From Clostridia bacterium (lineage in GTDB: Bacteria; Bacillota; Clostridia; TANB77; CAG-508), in NCBI GenBank assembly GCA_017410505.1, contig JAFQQR010000027.1, positions 95,461 to 159,460 on the forward strand: a stretch of 64,000 nucleotides of DNA, given 5' to 3'. This document shows, piece after piece, positions 1-8,817 of the stretch. Numbering within the stretch: the first letter of the stretch is position 1; each line of letters starts with the position of its first letter. Both the position numbers and the translations under genes were made by a program. The notes under the pieces were generated by a model. The model did not search any database. It worked only from the letters and a program-made list of their open reading frames with translations, and had not been told where the DNA came from.

Positions 1-76
1 TATCTCATTTTCTTTATTAATTAGCATCTTACGTATTTTACCACTTTATTTTTTTTATGTCAATATATTTTTCAAG

Positions 77-105
77 TTTACTTTACTGTCAAAAAATGCT
101 ATAAT
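77..105 (+). promoter_or_regulatory. Promoter of the U32 peptidase gene
   Basis: A TATAAT box at 100-105 is preceded by TGC (extended -10), and TTTACT lies 17 bases upstream at 77-82. Transcription would start near 112, giving a very short leader that carries the GGAGG site at 112-116. Inferred from sequence only. Confidence 0.6.
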
Positions 106-124
106 TTATATGGAGGATAAAAAA

Positions 125-2545
125 ATGATTGATTTATTATCACCTGTTGGTAATTTTGAATGTTTAAAAGCTGCTGTACAAAATGGCGCAAACAGTGTAT
201 ATTTTGGAGCAGATTTATTTAGTGCAAGAGCATATGCTTCTAATTTTAGTTTAGACGAACTAGAAAAAGCTATAATATATGCTAAAACACGCGGTGTTAA
301 AACTAATTTAACACTAAATACACTAATAAAAGACGAAGAATTCAATGATGCTTTTGAGCTAGCAAAAAAAGCTTATGAATTTGGAATAGATGCAATAATA
401 GTACAAGATTTAGGCCTAGCTAAACAATTAATAAAACATTTTCCTGATTTAGACATACATGCAAGTACTCAAATGTCTATACATAATCTACAAGGTGTTT
501 TAAAATTACAAGAATTAGGTTTCAAAAGAGTTGTACTTTCGCGTGAACTTTCTATTAATGAAATTGAATATATATGTAATAATTCTAATATAGAAATTGA
601 ATGTTTCATACATGGTGCATTATGTATTTCTTATTCAGGGCAATGTTTATTTTCTAGTATGATTGGTGGAAGATCTGGAAATCGTGGCAAATGTGCACAA
701 CCTTGTAGATTGCCTTATGAATTATTAGAAAACAACAAAAAAATTGACCAAGGTCATCTTTTAAGTACTCGTGATTTATTCGGATTAGATTTTATTCCAG
801 ATTTAATAAATAGTGGTGTTACATGTCTAAAAATTGAAGGAAGAATGAAAAATCCTGAATATGTTGCAACTGTTACAAGAATTTATAGGAAATATATAGA
901 TTTAGCCGAAAGTTCAAAAAAATATATTATAGATGAAAATGACAGAAAAATCTTATTGCAGGCATTTAATAGAGGGATGTCTTCTACTGGTCATTTTTTA
1001 AATGATCCAAATAGAAATTTAATTTTTAAAGATAAACCTAATAACATGGGCTTATTCTTAGGAAAAGTAGAAAAATATAATAAAACTAAAGGTTATATAA
1101 CAGTAAAAATAAATGAACCTATTGAAATTGGAGATACTATTTCTTTAGAAAAAGAAACTGGAACATATACAATTTCTGAATTAATGCTAAAAGACAAGAA
1201 TATTAAAGAAACTTCAGTTGGGCAAACAATAACAATTGGAAGAATGAAGGGAAATATAAATTTAGGTGATAAAATATTTAAAATTTCATCTAAAAAACAA
1301 AATTTGCTTGCTTCTGAAAGTATAAAATCTGAAAATAGAAAAATTAGTTTAAATTGTAAAGTTATAATAAAAAATGATACCCCTGTTCAATTACAAGTTA
1401 CTTCAGCAAATAATTTAGATATATATTTAGGTCTAAATATTAATTGTGTATCTGATATAATTCCTGAAAATGCTAAAAGTAAACCTTTAGAAAAAGAAAG
1501 AGTTTTATCTCAAATAAATAAAACTAAAAATTCTCTATATGAATTTAAAAATATTGATATTGAATTAGATGATAATCTTTTTCTTCCTAAAATAAGTACT
1601 TTAAATGAACTTAGAAGAAATGCTCTAGAATTAGCTTATAATTTTGCTGTAAATAATATAAGACGCACTTGTTCTAAATCAGATATAAATTTATTAGAAA
1701 AATCTTTTAATACTCAAACAATTGAATCTAAAAACAAAGAAATCACGGTTTTACTGAATATTTTAGATATGAATTTAGATTATACAAAGCTAAATGGCAT
1801 TAACAATATTTATATCCCTTTAAAATATTTTTTAAATTCAAAATATGAAAATATTTTATATGATTTACAAGATAAATTTACGCTTTATATTTATATGCCT
1901 ACAATAATAAAAGCTAATTACAGCAATCTATTTTACAATAATATAGAAAACTCTATTAAAAAATATAAAATTAAAGGTTTTATTATTTCTAATATATCTA
2001 ATTTAGAATTACTAAACGATATTTTAAATGATAAACAATATAATTTTGAATTAATTGCAAATTATACTTTTAATATTTTTAATACTTATAGTATTAATGA
2101 ATTAAAAAATCTGAATATAGATAGATTTACTATTTCACCTGAATCAAACAAAGAAACTATTACAAATTTATGCACTAATTCTTCTATAAAAACAGAATTA
2201 ATTGTTTATGGAAACACACCTTTAATGAATATGAGTTATTGTTTATTAGGACAATCTAACAAATGTTATCCAACTTGTACATCTAAATGTCATTCGGATA
2301 ATTCCTATTATTTAAAAGATAGACTTAATATGAATTTTAGAATTTTATTTGATAACATTCAAACTGTTTCAACTATATATAATAGTAAAATCACTTCTAT
2401 TTCTTCAGAAGATTTTAATATTAATTGTGCTCGAATTGATATTTTAGATGAAACTATTGATGAGATTAACTATATTGTTAGTCAAGTTTTAGATGGAAAA
2501 AGACTAGAAGGCAAAATATATACTAATGGAAATTTAAATCGTTAA
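125..2545 (+). CDS. U32 family peptidase-like protein (RlhA/YdcP type with DUF3656-like region)
   Basis: An 806-residue protein. The N-terminal half is a TIM-barrel U32 domain with the family signature around residues 163-174 (HGALCISYSGQC), followed by the Cys-rich GGRSGNRGKCAQPCR segment at about 180-195. A second Cys cluster lies near residue 705-722. Family members of this length (E. coli RlhA/YdcP) act in 23S rRNA C2501 hydroxylation rather than as collagenases; which reaction applies here is inferred. The start at 125 is chosen because GGAGG at 112-116 sits 8 bases upstream. The in-frame ATG at 110 overlaps the ribosome site and is unlikely. The gene has its own promoter and a terminator directly behind it. 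Confidence 0.85.
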   Translation: MIDLLSPVGNFECLKAAVQNGANSVYFGADLFSARAYASNFSLDELEKAIIYAKTRGVKTNLTLNTLIKDEEFNDAFELAKKAYEFGIDAIIVQDLGLAKQLIKHFPDLDIHASTQMSIHNLQGVLKLQELGFKRVVLSRELSINEIEYICNNSNIEIECFIHGALCISYSGQCLFSSMIGGRSGNRGKCAQPCRLPYELLENNKKIDQGHLLSTRDLFGLDFIPDLINSGVTCLKIEGRMKNPEYVATVTRIYRKYIDLAESSKKYIIDENDRKILLQAFNRGMSSTGHFLNDPNRNLIFKDKPNNMGLFLGKVEKYNKTKGYITVKINEPIEIGDTISLEKETGTYTISELMLKDKNIKETSVGQTITIGRMKGNINLGDKIFKISSKKQNLLASESIKSENRKISLNCKVIIKNDTPVQLQVTSANNLDIYLGLNINCVSDIIPENAKSKPLEKERVLSQINKTKNSLYEFKNIDIELDDNLFLPKISTLNELRRNALELAYNFAVNNIRRTCSKSDINLLEKSFNTQTIESKNKEITVLLNILDMNLDYTKLNGINNIYIPLKYFLNSKYENILYDLQDKFTLYIYMPTIIKANYSNLFYNNIENSIKKYKIKGFIISNISNLELLNDILNDKQYNFELIANYTFNIFNTYSINELKNLNIDRFTISPESNKETITNLCTNSSIKTELIVYGNTPLMNMSYCLLGQSNKCYPTCTSKCHSDNSYYLKDRLNMNFRILFDNIQTVSTIYNSKITSISSEDFNINCARIDILDETIDEINYIVSQVLDGKRLEGKIYTNGNLNR

Positions 2546-2550
2546 ATATA

Positions 2551-2587
2551 AAAAAAGCTACAACTATATTATAGTTGTAGCTTTTTT
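2551..2587. terminator. Bidirectional intrinsic terminator
   Basis: A 13-bp stem (AGCTACAACTATA and its complement) is flanked by A6 on the left and T6 on the right, between two convergent genes. It can serve both strands. Confidence 0.85.
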
Positions 2588-2610
2588 AGATATTAATCAG
2601 TCATTTAAAA

Positions 2611-2925
2611 TTATTGTTTCTTTTTCGGTGTGCACCAAGTATCTAATTGCCCCCAAACCATCTTGTGATGATATATTATTGGAATTCCTTCTGTTTTATC
2701 TCCAATTTTGTAGTACAATTCTTTTACATCAACCGTACTGTCCCAATTGATAATGAATTTGTCTACTTCAGGCAGAATCTTTACTATCTTTTTCGAAATT
2801 TCGCAATTTTCTGGATGAGATTTTATAAATCCATCAAATACTGCAAAAATTTCTTCCCGCTCTAATTCTCTCTGAAAAAACTCACCATTTCTTTTCCACT
2901 TTAAAATGACTTTACTCTCTTTCAT
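2611..2925 (-). CDS. Hypothetical protein of 104 residues
   Basis: I do not recognise this soluble, charged protein. It has no signal peptide or membrane segment; the C-terminus reads HHKMVWGQLDTWCTPKKKQ. The start at 2925 is set by AGGAGG (2934-2939) 8 bases upstream; the GTG at 2931 is only 2 bases from that site. Base composition is richer in G and C than the neighbours, which suggests recent acquisition. It contains the only zero-frame CGG codon (2857-2859) that I found outside the four frameshifted genes. A +1 shift there would end after about 12 codons, so in this gene CGG appears to be read as an ordinary codon, or the gene is not expressed. It is preceded by a structured leader and a good promoter. 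Confidence 0.6.
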   Translation of the reverse strand: MKESKVILKWKRNGEFFQRELEREEIFAVFDGFIKSHPENCEISKKIVKILPEVDKFIINWDSTVDVKELYYKIGDKTEGIPIIYHHKMVWGQLDTWCTPKKKQ

Positions 2926-2995
2926 AACCACTACCTCCTATTGTTTTATTTTTGCAGTTACACACTCGGAGGTAATAATTTTATTAACCCTCCGA
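2926..2995 (-). promoter_or_regulatory. Leader with competing hairpins that can hide the ribosome site
   Basis: In the minus-strand transcript, TCGGAGG (2995-2989) can pair with CCTCCGA (2972-2966). The overlapping stretch TACCTCC (2974-2968) is also exactly complementary to the ribosome site GGAGGTA (2938-2932). The two pairings are mutually exclusive, so this looks like a translational switch. A further small stem (AAAGGT/ACCTTT) lies upstream near 3000-3024. Function is inferred. Confidence 0.5.
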
Positions 2996-3033
2996 AATTT
3001 ACCGAAAGGTCTTTTATACCTTTTATGTTTTAG

Positions 3034-3062
3034 ATTATAACACATACTTATTAATATTTCAA
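3034..3062 (-). promoter_or_regulatory. Promoter of the 104-residue hypothetical gene
   Basis: Minus strand: TTGAAA (3062-3057), a 17-base spacer, and TATAAT (3039-3034) with an upstream TG. This places a leader of about 100 bases in front of the start at 2925. Confidence 0.65.
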
Positions 3063-3096
3063 TAATATTTATTAGCTTATTTTGTCTAATTTTATA

Positions 3097-3795
3097 CTAT
3101 TTACAGAACCTATGTCTTCCAATCGTAACAGTCATAGGTCTAGACCAAATCCATTTATTCGTTGCAGTAGAAGGATTAAAATAATAAATCGCCCCATAAC
3201 TAGGATCCCAACCATTCAAAGCATCCTGTGCAGCCTTTCTTGCTGTTGAATCAGGTGTTAAATTTATTTGTCCATCTCTTACTGCATCAAAAGCACCTGA
3301 TTGATACACCACGCCTGCTAAAGTATTAGGAAATGAACTACTTTTTACTCTATTCATACAAACAGCTCCAACAGCAACCTGACCTGTATATGGCTCTCCT
3401 CTGGCTTCTCCATAAATTACTCTTGCCAATAAATCTAGATTACTATTATATGAAGAACTACTAGATGATGAGGATGTCATAATCCCCATTGCCTTTAAAG
3501 TTGCAGGTCCTGCTATTCCATCTACTGTTAATCCATTTTTTCTTTGAAAATATTTTACTGCATTTACTGTTTGAGTTCCATATATTCCATCTATGTTTCC
3601 CGTATAATATCCCCATCTTTTTAACTTTGTTTGTATTTGTGTTACTTCACTTCCTCTTGAACCATATTTTGATAATGTTTCTACTGATTCATTTTGATTT
3701 TGATATTCTTTATAAATTAAAACTGCACTTATTACTGTCATTATTAAAATCAAGCTTGCTACTAAAGCAATTATTTTTGTTTTATTTTTTGTCAT
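3097..3795 (-). CDS. sleB: Spore cortex-lytic enzyme SleB
   Basis: A 232-residue germination enzyme that cuts cortex peptidoglycan at muramic delta-lactam sites. Residues 8-28 form an N-terminal hydrophobic anchor or signal. Residues 45-102 are a peptidoglycan-binding domain, and a run of eight serines (108-115) forms a linker. The rest is a hydrolase_2 (SleB/CwlJ) domain with the catalytic glutamate motif YGEARGEP (E130) and the terminal IGRHRFC signature. The ribosome site AGGGTG lies about 10 bases from the ATG. The ypeB partner often found beside sleB is absent. The gene identifies the host as a spore former. Confidence 0.93.
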   Translation of the reverse strand: MTKNKTKIIALVASLILIMTVISAVLIYKEYQNQNESVETLSKYGSRGSEVTQIQTKLKRWGYYTGNIDGIYGTQTVNAVKYFQRKNGLTVDGIAGPATLKAMGIMTSSSSSSSSYNSNLDLLARVIYGEARGEPYTGQVAVGAVCMNRVKSSSFPNTLAGVVYQSGAFDAVRDGQINLTPDSTARKAAQDALNGWDPSYGAIYYFNPSTATNKWIWSRPMTVTIGRHRFCK

Positions 3796-3820
3796 AAAAA
3801 AATCACCCTTAATATAAATT

Positions 3821-3871
3821 TAAGAATGTCAATTTAAGTAATACCATTTATTCCTTAAATTGACGTTCTTA
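3821..3871 (-). terminator. 18-bp inverted repeat downstream of holA
   Basis: Arms 3821-3838 and 3854-3871 pair over 18 positions with a single G-T pair and a 15-base loop. They lie between the holA stop and the sleB start. The minus-strand tail is AT-rich but has no clean T run, so this is a terminator by position rather than by a perfect signal. Confidence 0.45.
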
Positions 3872-3917
3872 TCTATTTATATATATTTTGGCAATTTATC
3901 CTCTTTTTATTCATATA

Positions 3918-4940
3918 TTATGAACAATATCTACATAAAATTGTTTCTAAACCTACTTGTAAATCTATTTTTCCACTTTTAAAATTATAATCTAAATCAC
4001 ATAATTCTTGCAAAATAGCTCTTAATTCATTTTCTTTAAAATACTTAGATTGCATCTTATATTTATTTGTTAAAAATGCTTGATTTGGTTTTAATTTTAA
4101 ACTTGAAGCTAAATCTTTATTTGTGTTTAATGCAATTTTTGTAATATATATTTTTTTAAAATGATTATATAATGTAACTAAAATTTTTGCTAAAGGTTCT
4201 TTTGCATAAATTAAATTTTTTAAAACTTGTAATGCTCCTGATATATCTTTTTTTCCTAAATCATCTGTTAAATCAAATATTACACTTTCTAATTTTTTAA
4301 TTGATAATTTATCAATATCTTCCTTTTTTATAGTTCCATTTTCCCCTGCATATTCTATTAACTTTCTTATTTCATTTATTAAATCTTGCATATTTGTACC
4401 ACAACATTCAATAAAATATCTTATTGTTGCTGAATCTATTTGAACTTTATATGCATTACAAATTGATTTGATTCTTTGTTCAATTTGCAGTGGTTTTTGA
4501 TAATCAAATTTACATACTACACCATTTTTTTCTATTGTTTTATATAATTTTGATTTAGTATCCGCTTCTTCTTCGATAAATACTAATATAACTGATTCAT
4601 TTATAATTTTAATATTTTCATCAATATATTGTTCTAATTTATCTTTTATTTTAGAAAGATCTCCTGATTTTTTCTTTCCCTCTTTTTTTAACAGCCCTGT
4701 ATTTCTAGCAATAATTAACTTTTTTTCATATCCAAAACTTGGTGTTTCTATATCTGAGATAATTTCTGACACATTTTGTTCATCTATTAATATGTAATTA
4801 ATTCCTTTTATACATTCACCAAATAATGTTTTTATCTTTTTTAAATTACTTTCTAAAAGGTATAATTCCTCTCCATATAAAAGATATATGCTATTTAGCT
4901 TTTTCTCTTTCAATTCCTTCTCTAGATTTTCTATTGTCAT
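3918..4940 (-). CDS. holA: DNA polymerase III delta subunit
   Basis: A 340-residue clamp-loader subunit that opens the beta clamp and works with the tau and delta-prime subunits. The N-terminal IYLLYGEELYLLE stretch and the overall length match the HolA family. The N-terminal AAA-like region carries no functional nucleotide-binding loop, as is usual for delta. AAGGAG lies 7 bases before the ATG. The start lies inside the 3' end of the upstream membrane protein gene (50-base overlap), so the two are probably translated from one message. An inverted repeat follows the stop. Confidence 0.9.
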   Translation of the reverse strand: MTIENLEKELKEKKLNSIYLLYGEELYLLESNLKKIKTLFGECIKGINYILIDEQNVSEIISDIETPSFGYEKKLIIARNTGLLKKEGKKKSGDLSKIKDKLEQYIDENIKIINESVILVFIEEEADTKSKLYKTIEKNGVVCKFDYQKPLQIEQRIKSICNAYKVQIDSATIRYFIECCGTNMQDLINEIRKLIEYAGENGTIKKEDIDKLSIKKLESVIFDLTDDLGKKDISGALQVLKNLIYAKEPLAKILVTLYNHFKKIYITKIALNTNKDLASSLKLKPNQAFLTNKYKMQSKYFKENELRAILQELCDLDYNFKSGKIDLQVGLETILCRYCS

Positions 4941-6672
4941 CTTTCTTCTCCTTGTTTAATCTTAGCAATTTAATTATTGTATATATTGAATATATAACAA
5001 TTGTACTAAATGATATTATTATACAAATTTTATGTAATGTAGTTGTATGATAAGATACTTTTATCTTTCCTTTTATATTTGTATCTAAATTCACTTGCAC
5101 TAACCCATGTTCAGATTCTACCGCTTCTAAAATTTCTTTTTCATTTGTTTGATCTGATATATACTCTATTTGATATCCTTTATAAAATAAATATGGTAAT
5201 TCTAAAGATGTATTTTTTTCAACTTGTTCAATATTAAGATTTAAAATTCCATCTTCCTTCTCTTCTTGTGTTATATTTGCCCCACCTGACAATATATGTA
5301 TTTTATTATCATGATTTACAATATAATCAATTGAATCTATTGCTTTTTGTGGCCAATATTCTAAAAATGATGAATATCTACTTACTTGATTTTTTGTATC
5401 TATTATCTCATTCTCTTTATAGAATTCATTATTTTTATCTTCCATTTCCAAGTCTTTTACAAATGTCAAACTATATATACAAGAACATATAATTAAAACA
5501 GTTGCTACAAAATTTATTATATTTTTTATTTTTTGACTTTCCCATCTTTGTAAAATGTCTTCTAGTAAAATTGCTATATTTATTCCTCCAATTATTGAAA
5601 AACACGTTACAACTAATACTAGCATTCTCCACGGAAATTGAATCATTAATAAAATATCTGGCATTATCCTCCAAGGGAATATCAATGTTGACATTATAGT
5701 AGCTATTATACCTGCAATTAAGAAAAATTTATATTCTTTTTTATTTTCCTTACTAAGCTTCTTCATCGTAAATGGTGTAAAAATTAATGCTACTATAATT
5801 GGAATACCTATACAGAAATACATTGAGCTATCTGCTCCCTGAGCATTTCTATAAAATAGCTGTAATGGATTTAATGAATGCCCTTGCACAGAATCTTTAC
5901 TATACATTTTTCCATATCTAAACACTTCATATTCTGTTTCGGATTTTTGTTCTAATAATGGTACTTCAAAAAATATTACAGATAAAATTATTATTAATGT
6001 TGTTATTACTAATGCTTTTAATATCTTTTTATCTTTTAGTTTCTTTATATTTAATAATACATAACAAAATCCTAAAATAAACATAAGCATTGTACTAATA
6101 TTATGAGATAAGATTAGCCCTATCGTTCCAAAAACATATAAATATGATTTATCTGTTTTTCCTTGAAATATTAAATATACTCCTCTAAATATAATTGGTA
6201 TAAATATAAAACTTGCCATTTCTCCTACTGCTAATCTGGTATAAACATTTAATAAACGATATGGTGCTATCATATACAAAGCACTCGCAAAAATTGCAGC
6301 TATCTTATTTTTTGTTATTGTATTTACTAGCTGAAACATTGATATTCCTGAAAATAAAAATGTACAGAATATAAATAATTTCATTGCTAAAATAGCATTA
6401 TTTGTAATTACTGCAAATATTACATTTATAAGTGTTGATATTGGTGGATAAAACAAATTCCAACCAAATCCTAATTCATTTGAAAATCTTGATATTATAA
6501 ATGGAGAATTTCCTTGTTGTAATTGTTCTATAGTTCCTACAGCCCTAGAAATATGAAAATCCCCATCATGCCCTGTATGTATACCATTTTGAAATAGTGG
6601 TATACACATTATAATTGAAATTATCACAATTATGCTATAATAAAATATTTTGTGTTTAACTAATTTTTCCAT
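4891..6672 (-). CDS. Polytopic membrane protein, GT-C glycosyltransferase-like
   Basis: A 593-residue protein with roughly a dozen predicted membrane helices. An acidic loop after the first helix contains HTGHDGDFH, which resembles the early-loop acidic motifs of GT-C glycosyltransferases and YfhO-like proteins that use lipid-linked sugars. A large extracytoplasmic segment precedes the last helix and a basic tail. The start at 6672 follows GGAG (6681-6684) at 8 bases; an upstream in-frame extension lacks a ribosome site. The acceptor and sugar are unknown. The gene overlaps holA by 50 bases. Confidence 0.6.
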   Translation of the reverse strand: MEKLVKHKIFYYSIIVIISIIMCIPLFQNGIHTGHDGDFHISRAVGTIEQLQQGNSPFIISRFSNELGFGWNLFYPPISTLINVIFAVITNNAILAMKLFIFCTFLFSGISMFQLVNTITKNKIAAIFASALYMIAPYRLLNVYTRLAVGEMASFIFIPIIFRGVYLIFQGKTDKSYLYVFGTIGLILSHNISTMLMFILGFCYVLLNIKKLKDKKILKALVITTLIIILSVIFFEVPLLEQKSETEYEVFRYGKMYSKDSVQGHSLNPLQLFYRNAQGADSSMYFCIGIPIIVALIFTPFTMKKLSKENKKEYKFFLIAGIIATIMSTLIFPWRIMPDILLMIQFPWRMLVLVVTCFSIIGGINIAILLEDILQRWESQKIKNIINFVATVLIICSCIYSLTFVKDLEMEDKNNEFYKENEIIDTKNQVSRYSSFLEYWPQKAIDSIDYIVNHDNKIHILSGGANITQEEKEDGILNLNIEQVEKNTSLELPYLFYKGYQIEYISDQTNEKEILEAVESEHGLVQVNLDTNIKGKIKVSYHTTTLHKICIIISFSTIVIYSIYTIIKLLRLNKEKKDDNRKSREGIEREKAK

Positions 6673-6710
6673 TCTAATCGCTCCAACCAATTTATTTTGT
6701 TTTTTCATTT

Positions 6711-6738
6711 GTCCATTTGAGAAACGCCCCAAATGGAC
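6711..6738. repeat. Small palindrome GTCCATTTG/CAAATGGAC
   Basis: Nine-base perfect arms (6711-6719 and 6730-6738) enclose an 11-base, GC-richer loop between the debranching-enzyme stop and the next start. It resembles the palindromes next to the starts of yvcK, the RNHCP gene, pepP and pheS. Confidence 0.5.
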
Positions 6739-6739
6739 T

Positions 6740-8753
6740 TTATGAAATTATTCTTAAAACTTCTGATATGCTCCATGCTTGTGCAATTGTTCCTTTAGGT
6801 TCGTGTGGTTTTCTGGAATCATATATTTCTGCAATACTTCCTATGCAACCTCTTTGGCTAAGTTCTTTTTCAAATGTTTTTGTTACATTCTTGATAAAGC
6901 TATTTAATTTTTCTTCTAATTCTGCTTTGTATGTTTTTCTTTTTTCTGCTTTTATCATATTTTTTAAAGCATCATAATATAATCCTAGTAACCATGTCCA
7001 TGTTATTCCTTGATGATAGCTCATATCTCTTTTAAAACTGTCTCCTTCATATATTTCTATATAATTTGGTTCTCCTTTTGCTAATGATTTTAGCCCATAA
7101 TTGTTTAATAGTTTCTTTTCTACAACATTCAAAATATTGTATGCTTCTTCTGAATTTGGCTCTATTATAGGATATGTCAGGCTTAAACTAAATAGTTGAT
7201 TTGGTCTTATTTTGTTATCTCCGAATAACATCGTATAAACATTTTCTTTTTGCATTATAAAACTTTTTATTAAATGATTGCTTACATTTTTTTGCTAAAT
7301 CTTTGTATTTTTCTACATTTGATTTATCTCCTATTTTTTCTGTTAAATCTGCCATTATACATAAGCTGTTATACCATAAACTGTTTATTTCTACTGCTTT
7401 TCCATTTCTAGGAGTTGCTGCATAATCTCCATATTTTGCATCCATCCAAGTATTTTGAGTAGTTTCTGTTCCTGATGATATTAGATAATCTTCATCTAAA
7501 TAGATATTGTTATTGTCAACATCTATTCCCTTTATATAATTTTCTATTACTTTTTCTAATTTTTCATATACATTTTCTTTTATAAATTCATAGTCTCCAG
7601 TATAATTTATGTATTTTTGTATCTGCTCAAATAACAGTAATGATGCATCTACACTGTTATATAGTGGTCTGTTGTCAAATCCTGAGTATCCATTTGGAAC
7701 TAGTCCATATTTTATATCTCTTATCATTGTTAGTATTATTTCTTTTGCTATATCATATCTTTTTGTTTTTAATAATAATCCTTCAAATGAAATTAGACTG
7801 TCTCTTCCCCAATCTAGAAACCATGGATATCCTGCAATTATTGTATGTAATTTAAATGATGGTCTATATACTATAAATTGGTCTGTTGCTTTTATTAAGT
7901 TTTTTAATATATTTTGTTTTGATGTGTCGTCTTTATCTTGTAATAGCCCTGTTTTTTCAATCAATTCATCTAATCTTTTTGTCTCTTTTTTTATTATATT
8001 TTTAACATTTATTTCTTCTATGTTTTCTTCAAATCCACATACAAATGAAATTTCTTTTTCTTCATTTGGTTCTAATTCTACTTCATATACTCCTGTAACA
8101 TTGTGATTTTCTTTTGGGTAAAACCCTCTTTTTTCTTCTTCTATATAAAACATATCTTTAAATGTATCATTTTCATGTTGTATGTATTTTCCTTCAGACA
8201 AATTCAAATACACAGGGAAATCGGATTTTCCATCTATTACTAATTTTATTTTTGTCCCTTTTATTATTTGTTTAACATCAAAAATATGGTCTGTACTCAT
8301 TGTATGAAAGTCTCTGAAATTTACAATTGGTGCTATTGTTAGTTTTGATGGTTTATTTGAGTTCTTTATTTTATAATATATTCCTACAACATTTTCGCCT
8401 TGTCTCATACATATTGTTTTAGAAATTTCTACATCTTCAATTTTATATTCATATGTTGGAAAATATTCTTTCTCAAATGTTTCTTGGTACTTATAACCTT
8501 GTGATATATAATTTTCTCCTACATTTGTATATAAATCATATTTGTTATCACCTATTTGAATACTTTCATCAACTTTTGATAAAATTAAATATCTTCTTGC
8601 TGGCGGTGTTAAAGGCGCTATTAGTAATCCATGGTACTTTCTTGTGTTTGCCCCTATTACAGTTGAACTTGCAAACCCACCTATGCCATTTGTTATTAGC
8701 CATTCTTTTTTCAAACCATTTTCTAAATCTAAATCTTCCTTTGTAAATTTCAT
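6740..8753 (-). CDS. Glycogen debranching enzyme (amylo-alpha-1,6-glucosidase, GH133-like), read through a +1 shift at CGG
   Basis: The product would be about 670 residues and hydrolyse alpha-1,6 branch points of glycogen-like polymers. The N-terminal part (ITNGIGGFASSTVIGANTRK) and the catalytic-domain motifs DWGRDSL (near residue 312) and HQGITWTWLLG (near 581) are typical. The first frame ends at 7215 just after the zero-frame CGG at 7221-7223. Skipping the C reads GGA GAT AAC and continues as GDNKIRPNQLF, a conserved block, to the stop at 6740. The total length is 3n+1. GGAGG lies 11 bases before the start. It could be a pseudogene or a sequence error, but the same CGG pattern recurs in three other genes here. 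Confidence 0.8.
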
Positions 8754-8817
8754 CTTTCAACTTTCCTCCGTATTTATTTTAATCTACTATCTTTGTATTT
8801 TACAACATTTTTATTTC

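Noticed and set aside
6740-8753. Calling the four CGG-broken genes plain pseudogenes
   Set aside because: Each has one reading frame on both sides with full conservation, and the break is always the same codon. Random decay should give varied lesions.
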